Assembly: GCA_945901765.1 (NCBI GenBank)
Contig: CAMDLO010000007.1
Location: forward strand, 1-56,417
From: Cyanobium sp. NIES-981
GTDB taxonomy: Bacteria; Cyanobacteriota; Cyanobacteriia; PCC-6307; Cyanobiaceae
Length of the DNA: 56,417 bases
Direction: 5' to 3'
Positions 49,325-56,417 of the stretch are shown here, one piece after another. How positions within the stretch are numbered: position 1 is the first letter of the stretch; every line of letters starts with the position of its first letter. The notes under the pieces were generated by a model. It ran no database searches, had not been told where the DNA came from, and saw nothing but the letters and a program-made list of their open reading frames with translations. The translations under genes were made by a program, and so were the position numbers.

Positions 49325-50931
49325 CGCCTCACCCGGCTGGCCAGGCCAAACACCACGGCCATCAACAGATAGCCAAGGGCCCAGCTGCCGCCCACACCCC
49401 AACCGAGCCGGAGCACGGTGTCGGAGGTGGTGAAGCGCCAGGCATGAATCACCCCGAGCCAGGCACAGCCAGACGCCACCAGCGCCCACACCGCGGCGGC
49501 CTGAAAGCGCTGTTCGATCACGAACACCACCATCGCCGCCAGCAGCATCGCCGTGATGATCTGGCCCTGTTCAAGCGCAAAGGCGCCTGTGGCCCACACG
49601 TCGGCCTGCTGCAGCGGCAGCAGCAACGCCGGCGAAAACGGCTGCTGAACACTGCCGGCGCCTCCGGCCCGCAGGCCCGCCTTGAGCAGCAGGGCTCCCC
49701 AGCCTGCCAGGCCCGGCAGCAGGCCAAGCGCCACGGCCGGGGCATGGGCGCTGGGGGTGGCCTGGAAGGCCTGAGCGGCGATCACCAGGCCGATGTAGAG
49801 CAAGATCGCCATGCCCGCCTCGATCGGCACCAGCTGGCCGATCACGCCGAACAGCCCCAGCAGACAGGCGATCGCCATCACCAGGCCGTTGAGCCAGGAG
49901 TAGCCGATGCGGGCGCCCATCGCCTTCCAGGCCGGATGACCGATGTAGAGCGTCGTCGGAAAGCAGCCCCCCAGGGCGGCGGCGGTGATCGTGCCGATGC
50001 CGTTGATCAGCAGGGAGCTGCGCACGGGATAACGGTCGCCGGCGGCCTCGGCGCTCTCGATGTTCTGCAGGGAGCCGAGCAGGTTGAACAGCCCCATCGG
50101 CACGATCACCCCCAGCCAGGGCAGCAGCTGCCCGCGGGCCTGCCAGAGCGCCCCCAGCTCCAGATGGGGAGGCCGCAGGCCGATCTGGGCCAGCTGTTCC
50201 GACCAGCTGAGCGGATCGAAACGCACCAGTCCGCTGCCCCAGGCCAGAGCCGTGCCCACCAGCACCGCCAGCAGGCCACCGGGGATCGGCAGGCGCAGCT
50301 GACCGTGGTAGGTGACCAGGATCAGCGCCAGCACCGTCAGTCCCACCACCGGCTGGGCATAGGTGCGGAGCAGGAAGCCCAGGGCGATGTAGCCCAGGGC
50401 AATGCCGGCCAGGGTGGAGAGCAGGGCGGCCCGCGGCAGCCAGCGCCGCAGCAGCTGGGCACAGAAGGCTCCGGCTGCTTCGATCAGGCCCGACCCCAGG
50501 CAGGCCACCATGCCGGCCTGCCACGACAGCCGCACCGCCGTCTCGGCCGAAAGCCCGGCATTCACCGCCGTCAGCTTGACGGGCAGCATCACCAGGAACA
50601 CGTAGGCGAACAGGCTCACTGTGTTGATGCCGTAGGGGAGCGCGGTGCGATCAGCCCGGCCCTCAGCCCGGGCCAAACGGTGGGCCTGCAGGGCGTAGGC
50701 GAGGTTGCCCAGCAGCAGGCTGATACCGGTGGCGGGCAGGATCGTGCCGAGCAGCAGCGACTCCGGATAGCCGAGCACTCCCCGGCAGAGCCCGAGGATC
50801 AGCAGGATCTGGATGAGGTTGTCGAGCCCCAGGCCCAGAAAGCCATCCACATCCCCGGGCACAAACCAGCGGGGGCCCGCCGCGGAATCCGACGAAGCCG
50901 TCATGGCCGAAGCAGCGGCGAACAGCTGCAT
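49321..50931 (-). CDS. NCS2/xanthine-uracil-type permease family protein
   Basis: Multiple hydrophobic segments; TALPYGINTVSLFAYVFLVMLPVKL, GCFPTTLYIGHPAWKAMGARIGYSWLNG; start at MQLFAAASAM. Confidence 0.75.
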   Translation of the reverse strand: MQLFAAASAMTASSDSAAGPRWFVPGDVDGFLGLGLDNLIQILLILGLCRGVLGYPESLLLGTILPATGISLLLGNLAYALQAHRLARAEGRADRTALPYGINTVSLFAYVFLVMLPVKLTAVNAGLSAETAVRLSWQAGMVACLGSGLIEAAGAFCAQLLRRWLPRAALLSTLAGIALGYIALGFLLRTYAQPVVGLTVLALILVTYHGQLRLPIPGGLLAVLVGTALAWGSGLVRFDPLSWSEQLAQIGLRPPHLELGALWQARGQLLPWLGVIVPMGLFNLLGSLQNIESAEAAGDRYPVRSSLLINGIGTITAAALGGCFPTTLYIGHPAWKAMGARIGYSWLNGLVMAIACLLGLFGVIGQLVPIEAGMAILLYIGLVIAAQAFQATPSAHAPAVALGLLPGLAGWGALLLKAGLRAGGAGSVQQPFSPALLLPLQQADVWATGAFALEQGQIITAMLLAAMVVFVIEQRFQAAAVWALVASGCAWLGVIHAWRFTTSDTVLRLGWGVGGSWALGYLLMAVVFGLASRVRR

Positions 50932-50988
50932 CGTCGCGCCCCGGTCTGCGGGGCGAGAATCGACCCACTGCCGCGGCGGCTGCTGGCG

Positions 50989-52320
50989 ATGCTCTTGCTG
51001 CTCACAACCGGGGCCGAAGCCGGCGCCCGTCTGGCGGGAACCCTGTTGCCGCGGGGCTTTTTCCTCGGCCTGGGCTTGACATATCTGGCCGCCCTGGCCG
51101 TCGACCGGCTGGCAGCGCGCTGGCGTGTGCCGGGGGCGGCGGCCGTGCTGCTGCTGGGTCTGGCCATCCCCAACGATCTGCTGACCCACAGCCAGCCCCT
51201 GGGCCCGACGCTTCTGGAGACCCTGCACCGGGTGAGCCTGGCGCTGCTGCTGTTCTATGCCGGGCTGCGCACCGATCTGCGCCGCATCCGCGGCATCAAG
51301 GCCGCCGGTCTGGGGCTGGGCACGCTCAGCTTGCTGATCACGGTGCTGATCACCGGCCTGGCGCTGTACTGGCTGGCACCGGCCCTGCCGGGGGGGCTGC
51401 CGCCGGCGGCGGTCTGGCTGGGGGTGTGGTGCCTCGCTGCGACAGACAGCGGCGCCCTGGAGGATCTGCTGGAGGCCCTGCGCCACAGTGTGAGTGGCCG
51501 CCTCCGCCATCTGCTGGAGTTTGAGGCGGCCCTCAGCACGGTGATGGCGCTGCTGGGGTTCGGGTTTGCCGCCGCCGTCCTGCAGGGGCAGCCCCATGGG
51601 GAGCACCAGGCACTGCACGCGGCCCTCTCGAGTCGATTGCCGCAGCAGCTGGGGGCCCTTGCCCTGCATGTGCTGGCCGGGCTGAGTGCCGGGGTGGCGG
51701 TGGGAGCCCTGGCTCCGCGGCTGATCGACCGATTGGTGCGCTCCGACCAGCAGCTGCTGCTGGTGGCCGTGGCCCTCGCGTTCGTGGCCCACGGCTTCGG
51801 CCAGTGGCTGGGGGGTGGCGGCCTCCTGGCGGTGTTTCTGGCCGGGGTGTGCCTCTCCAACGGGGATTACCACATCAACCGCTTCGAGTCGCAGGCGCTG
51901 GGACGGGTGATGCAGCCCTTCAACACCGCCGCCGAACTGACGGTGCTGCTGCTGCTCGGGCTGATGGTGAAGCCGGAGGCGCTGCTGACGGTGCTGCCGG
52001 TGGGGCTGGGCCTGGCGCTGGTGCTGCCCCTGGCCCGGGTGGTGGGGGTTTGGCTGGTGCTGCGCCCCCCGGCCTTCGCCCGCAGCGACCGGCTGATCGT
52101 GGCCGGCTGCGGCCTGCGGGCTGCCGTGCCCCTGGCCCTGGCCGTCTCCCTCACCGAGGAACTGCCCCACCTGCGGGGCATCGCCGCGACGGCGGTCGAA
52201 CCGCTCGCCTCCCAGCTGCTGGCCCTGATCTGCGTGGTGGTGCTGCTCGATCTGGTGCTGCAGCCGCTGGCGATGCGGCAGCTGCTGGCCGCCATCAGCG
52301 CCCGTCGGCGCCTGGCCTGA
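50989..52320 (+). CDS. Cation:proton antiporter (CPA1-like)
   Basis: SLALLLFYAGLRTDLRRIRGIKAAGLGLGTLSLLITVLITG, ATDSGALEDLLEA, GGGLLAVFLAGVCLSNG, GCGLRAAVPLALAVSL. Confidence 0.85.
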   Translation: MLLLLTTGAEAGARLAGTLLPRGFFLGLGLTYLAALAVDRLAARWRVPGAAAVLLLGLAIPNDLLTHSQPLGPTLLETLHRVSLALLLFYAGLRTDLRRIRGIKAAGLGLGTLSLLITVLITGLALYWLAPALPGGLPPAAVWLGVWCLAATDSGALEDLLEALRHSVSGRLRHLLEFEAALSTVMALLGFGFAAAVLQGQPHGEHQALHAALSSRLPQQLGALALHVLAGLSAGVAVGALAPRLIDRLVRSDQQLLLVAVALAFVAHGFGQWLGGGGLLAVFLAGVCLSNGDYHINRFESQALGRVMQPFNTAAELTVLLLLGLMVKPEALLTVLPVGLGLALVLPLARVVGVWLVLRPPAFARSDRLIVAGCGLRAAVPLALAVSLTEELPHLRGIAATAVEPLASQLLALICVVVLLDLVLQPLAMRQLLAAISARRRLA

Positions 52321-52328
52321 GCCGGCGC

Positions 52329-52739
52329 CCATGGCGGGCGCTCTACGCCAACAACATGCGCTTCCACGCTCCCACCCAGGAACGGCAGGGCATCGCCGCG
52401 TGCAGCACCGCCCAAGGAGGATCTGCTGACAGGCTGCAACTCTGCTGAAAGGCTGCAACCCTGCTGACAGGCTGCGACTCTCCTGAAAGGCTGCGACGAG
52501 GTCCATCTCAGGGCCGGTGCGATGGCGATCGAGGCTGATGCGGCCTTGGGGGAAGGGAGACAGGACTGAAGATCAAGAGCAGCGAGTTGGTGTATCCGGG
52601 CACCAGCCGGCTGCTGTTCAACGGCGAGGGCAGGATCTGCGATCACCGCGACCACTTCGCTGTCGTGGGCCCCACCTTCGGGCCGGTGCCGCTGCCGGGG
52701 AGCTTCGTGCGCTGGCTCTGCAAGCGTTGTGTCGGCTGA
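52329..52739 (+). pseudogene. Remnant of an NTF2/SnoaL-like family gene
   Basis: PWRALYANNMRFHAPTQERQGIAA...[frame shift, repeats with stop]...LKGCDEVHLRAGAMAIEADA...[frame shift]...TGLKIKSSELVYPGTSRLLFNGEGRICDHRDHFAVVGPTFGPVPLPGSFVRWLCKRCVG*. Confidence 0.75.
52423..52498. repeat. 19-bp tandem repeat x4 inside the NTF2-like pseudogene
   Basis: CTGCTGACAGGCTGCAACT / CTGCTGAAAGGCTGCAACC / CTGCTGACAGGCTGCGACT / CTCCTGAAAGGCTGCGACG. Confidence 0.95.
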
Positions 52740-52774
52740 TCGAGCAGGCTGGGGCGAGTGCTGGCCCTGATCCG

Positions 52775-53491
<717 letters not shown>

Positions 53492-53641
53492 GACCGCTGG
53501 CTCCGCCGGTATGCCGATGGTCGTCGCCAGCGACTGCTGGAGCAAGACGGGGGCCGGCTCGGGAGGCTGGAGAAACCTGGTCGATCTAGGTCCACCCCCT
53601 TCGTGATGCCTATGGTCTGAGCAGAGCATCGCGTCTGCCCC

Positions 53642-55996
53642 ATGGCCCTGCAGGAATACCGTTCCGGCGCCTCTTTCCCAGGCGTGATCGGCCGCACCGC
53701 CGATGTGTCGACCCCGGCCTGGCCGATGCCCAACCGGGCGAAGGAGGGGGCGCCGAATGTGCTGTTCATCGTGCTCGATGACACGGGTTTCGGCCAGCTC
53801 GGTTGCTACGGCAGCCCGATCGCCACGCCCAATCTCGATGCCCTGGCGGCCGACGGCCTGCGCTTCAACAACATGCACACCACGGCGCTCTGTTCGCCGT
53901 CTCGCAGCTGCATGCTCAACGGCCGCAACCACCACTCCAACGGCCTGGCCTGCATCACCGAGGGATCGATGGGCTTCCCCGGCTCCAACGGCATCATCCC
54001 GTTCGAGAACGGCTTCCTCTCCGAGATCCTGCTGCAGCACGGCTACAACACCTACGCCATCGGCAAGTGGCACCTCACCCCCGCCGAGCAGACCTCGGCG
54101 GCGGGCCCTTACGAGCGCTGGCCCCTGGGCCGCGGCTTCGAGCGCTTCTACGGCTTCCTCGGCGGTGACACGCACCATTACTACCCCGAACTGGTGCAGG
54201 ACAACAGCCAGGTGGAACCGCCGGCCACGCCGGAGGAGGGCTACCACCTCACCCCCGATCTGGTGGCGAAGGCGAAGGCGATGATCGCCGACTCCAAGCA
54301 GGTGGCGCCCAACAAACCCTTCTTCATGTACTTCTGCACCGGCGCCATGCATGCGCCCCACCACGTGCCGAAGGAGTGGGCCGACAGGTACAAGGGCAAA
54401 TTCGATGGCGGCTGGGACGCCTACCGCGAGCACACCTTCGCGCGCCAGAAGGAACTGGGCATCGTCCCGCCAGACACCGTGCTGTCGCGCCACGACCCCG
54501 ATGTGCCGGACTGGAACGGTCTCTCAGCCGAAGAACAGCGGCTCTACGCCCGCATGATGGAAGTGTTCGCCGGCTTTCTCGAGCACACCGACCATTACAT
54601 CGGCGAGCTGATCGCTTTCCTCAAGGAGATCGGCGAGTACGACAACACCCTGATCATGGTGATCTCCGACAACGGCGCCAGCTCCGAGGGCGGGCCGACG
54701 GGGTCGGTGAATGAGGGCAAGTTCTTCAACAACGTGCCGGAGAACCTGGAGCAGAACCTGGCCGCCATCGATGACATCGGCGGGCCGAAGTATTTCAACC
54801 ACTACCCCTGGGGCTGGACCCACGCCGGCAACACCCCCTTCCGCCGCTGGAAGCGCGAGACCTACCGGGGCGGCACCAGCGATCCGTTCATCGTGAGCTG
54901 GCCCAGGGGCATCGCCGCCCGCGGTGAGGTGCGCTCCCAGTACTGCCATGCGATCGACATGGTGCCCACCGTGCTCGAGGCCCTCGGCATCGAGGCACCC
55001 ACGGCGATCCGCGGCGTGACCCAGAGCCCGATCGAGGGTGTCTCCCTCACCTCCTGCTTCGCTGATCCCGGCGCGCCGAGCCTCCATCTCACCCAGTACT
55101 TCGAGATGTTCGGCCACCGCTCGCTCTATCACGAGGGCTGGCGGGCGGTGTGCCCCTGGCCCGGCACTTCGTTTGTGGAATCGGGCCGGCGCTTCGGCGA
55201 TCCGATCAGCTACGACCAGCTGACCCAGCTCGATGCCCAGGGCTGGGAGCTCTACAACCTCCAAGAGGATTTCGCTGAAACCAACAACCTGGCCGAGGTC
55301 GAGCGCGAGCGCCTGATCGCCATGATCGGCATGTGGTACGTGGAGGCCGGCAAGTACAACGTGCTGCCGATCGACAGCCGCGGCACCCAGCGCTTCGCGG
55401 TGGAGCGGCCCCAGATCACCGCCGACCGCCAGCGCTACATCTATTACCCGGGCACCCAGATGGTGCCGGCCAATGCGGCGCCGCGGGTGCTCAACCGGCC
55501 CCATTCGCTGTCGGTGGAGGTGGAGGTGCCCGAAGGCGGCGCCGAGGGAGTGCTGTTCAGCATGGGCGGCAACGATGGCGGCTTCGCCTTCTACGTGCAG
55601 AACGGCCTGCTCACCTACGGCTACAACTACGTGGCCGAGCAGTTCTTCCGCGTGCGCTCCAGCGGCCCGATCCCGGCCGGCCACCACATCGTGAGCGCCG
55701 AGTTCACCCCCACCGGCGCGCCCGACATCGCCAACGGCAAGGGCACCCCGGCCAAGGTGGTGCTGTTCATCGATGGCGAGCCTGTGGGCGAAGGCGACCT
55801 GCCGGTGACGATCCCGCTCAGCCTCGGCCTGGCCGCCGGCGTGGCGGTGGGTGCTGATCCGGGCTCGCCGGCCATGCCCGATTACAAGCCCCCCTTCGCC
55901 TACGCCGGCCGCGTCAAGCGGGCCCTGGTGGATGTGAGTGGCACGCCGGTCGATGACCTCAGGGAGCAGATGCGCCAGATCCTGGCCCGCCAGTGA
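53642..55996 (+). CDS. Arylsulfatase / sulfatase family protein
   Basis: NVLFIVLDDTGFGQLGCYGSPIATPNLDALAADGLRFNNMHTTALCSPSRSCMLNGRNHHSNG, with CSPSR formylglycine motif. Confidence 0.94.
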   Translation: MALQEYRSGASFPGVIGRTADVSTPAWPMPNRAKEGAPNVLFIVLDDTGFGQLGCYGSPIATPNLDALAADGLRFNNMHTTALCSPSRSCMLNGRNHHSNGLACITEGSMGFPGSNGIIPFENGFLSEILLQHGYNTYAIGKWHLTPAEQTSAAGPYERWPLGRGFERFYGFLGGDTHHYYPELVQDNSQVEPPATPEEGYHLTPDLVAKAKAMIADSKQVAPNKPFFMYFCTGAMHAPHHVPKEWADRYKGKFDGGWDAYREHTFARQKELGIVPPDTVLSRHDPDVPDWNGLSAEEQRLYARMMEVFAGFLEHTDHYIGELIAFLKEIGEYDNTLIMVISDNGASSEGGPTGSVNEGKFFNNVPENLEQNLAAIDDIGGPKYFNHYPWGWTHAGNTPFRRWKRETYRGGTSDPFIVSWPRGIAARGEVRSQYCHAIDMVPTVLEALGIEAPTAIRGVTQSPIEGVSLTSCFADPGAPSLHLTQYFEMFGHRSLYHEGWRAVCPWPGTSFVESGRRFGDPISYDQLTQLDAQGWELYNLQEDFAETNNLAEVERERLIAMIGMWYVEAGKYNVLPIDSRGTQRFAVERPQITADRQRYIYYPGTQMVPANAAPRVLNRPHSLSVEVEVPEGGAEGVLFSMGGNDGGFAFYVQNGLLTYGYNYVAEQFFRVRSSGPIPAGHHIVSAEFTPTGAPDIANGKGTPAKVVLFIDGEPVGEGDLPVTIPLSLGLAAGVAVGADPGSPAMPDYKPPFAYAGRVKRALVDVSGTPVDDLREQMRQILARQ

Positions 55997-56008
55997 GCGG
56001 GGCGCCGC

Positions 56009-56206
56009 TCAGGGCATGCGGCCGGTGATCCCCATGGCCTGGGCGCCGTAATGGCGGGTCATGTCGGCCTGCATGTGCCAGGCATTGAGCAGGGTTTTGG
56101 CGATGCGGCGCAGCTCGGCCGGGTCATCGCAGGCATCGATGGCCCGCGACTGGGCTTCCAGGCTGAACTGACGGCTGAGGCCGAGGTCGTTACCGGGGTG
56201 GGCCAC
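56009..56206 (-). CDS. Small conserved hypothetical protein
   Basis: MAHPGNDLGLSRQFSLEAQSRAIDACDDPAELRRIAKTLLNAWHMQADMTRHYGAQAMG; looks like a cyanobacterial small-protein family. Confidence 0.6.
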   Translation of the reverse strand: MAHPGNDLGLSRQFSLEAQSRAIDACDDPAELRRIAKTLLNAWHMQADMTRHYGAQAMGITGRMP

Positions 56207-56303
56207 AGGAGCGGAGCAGACACCACAAAACGTTACAAAGCCCAGACCAGTGCTGTTGGCGGGTTGCCGTACAGGGATCTGGCGAGTGGTGCGGCGTGCC
56301 GGT

Positions 56304-56417
56304 TCAGAAGCTCTGGTGGGTCTGGCCGGCGAAGCGGCCGGCGTAGCGCTCGCTGCCCTCCAGCTTCTGAAACACGAACTGGCAGATCGGCAGCCCCGGC
56401 GCCACCGCCAGCGGCGC
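56304..56417 (-). CDS. dCTP deaminase/dUTPase-fold protein, C-terminal fragment (runs off right edge)
   Basis: Minus strand APLAVAPGLPICQFVFQKLEGSERYAGRFAGQTHQSF*. Confidence 0.55.
   Translation of the reverse strand, partial: APLAVAPGLPICQFVFQKLEGSERYAGRFAGQTHQSF

Noticed and set aside
49444-52320. Full 958-aa plus-strand ORF, and the matching 1061-aa minus ORF 49321..52506
   Set aside because: Only the antiporter part (50989-52320) and the permease part (49321-50931) have protein-like sequence; the extensions are opposite-strand read-through.
53492-53600. Transposase HTH-like remnant (RWLRRYADGRRQRLLEQDGG) after the SOD gene
   Set aside because: Too short, no inverted repeats or target duplication; resemblance to IS630-type helices is only suggestive.

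Overview
High-GC picocyanobacterial (Cyanobium/Synechococcus-like) chromosomal window, mostly conserved core genes. These include ntcA, psbH/psbN, psbI, psbK, pth, tatA, leuC/leuD, cinA, glyA, murJ, ispH, purH, tgt, cobO- and cobS-like genes, an LptD-like DUF3769 protein, a GH38 alpha-mannosidase, a GH15/phosphorylase-kinase-like protein, a GH57 protein, PhoX, an exported Mn/Fe-SOD and a sulfatase, plus one tRNA-Arg(ACG). Three small photosystem II ORFs are confirmed by eye: psbN and psbI are absent from the ORF track, and psbK appears only inside a longer ORF. A 48-aa membrane ORF overlapping the GH57 gene is also absent from the track. The least explained signal is a set of short, non-mobile tandem-repeat arrays. 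Each array has its own unit: 16 bp after psbN, 22 bp after psbI, about 14-bp chained mini-palindromes upstream of a small-gene cluster, and 19 bp inside a dead NTF2-like gene. Short repeats inside intact genes use 12, 15 or 18 bp units that keep frame. Other leads: a class II NtcA-type promoter upstream of ntcA, a G11 homopolymer just after a potential tgt start codon, an NTF2-like pseudogene carrying a 19-bp x4 expansion, an overlapping permease/P-loop kinase pair, and a phosphatase-containing overlapping gene chain. No CRISPR array, intact transposon, prophage or clear defence island was seen. All calls are by-eye readings of the sequence and translations; no database search was run.
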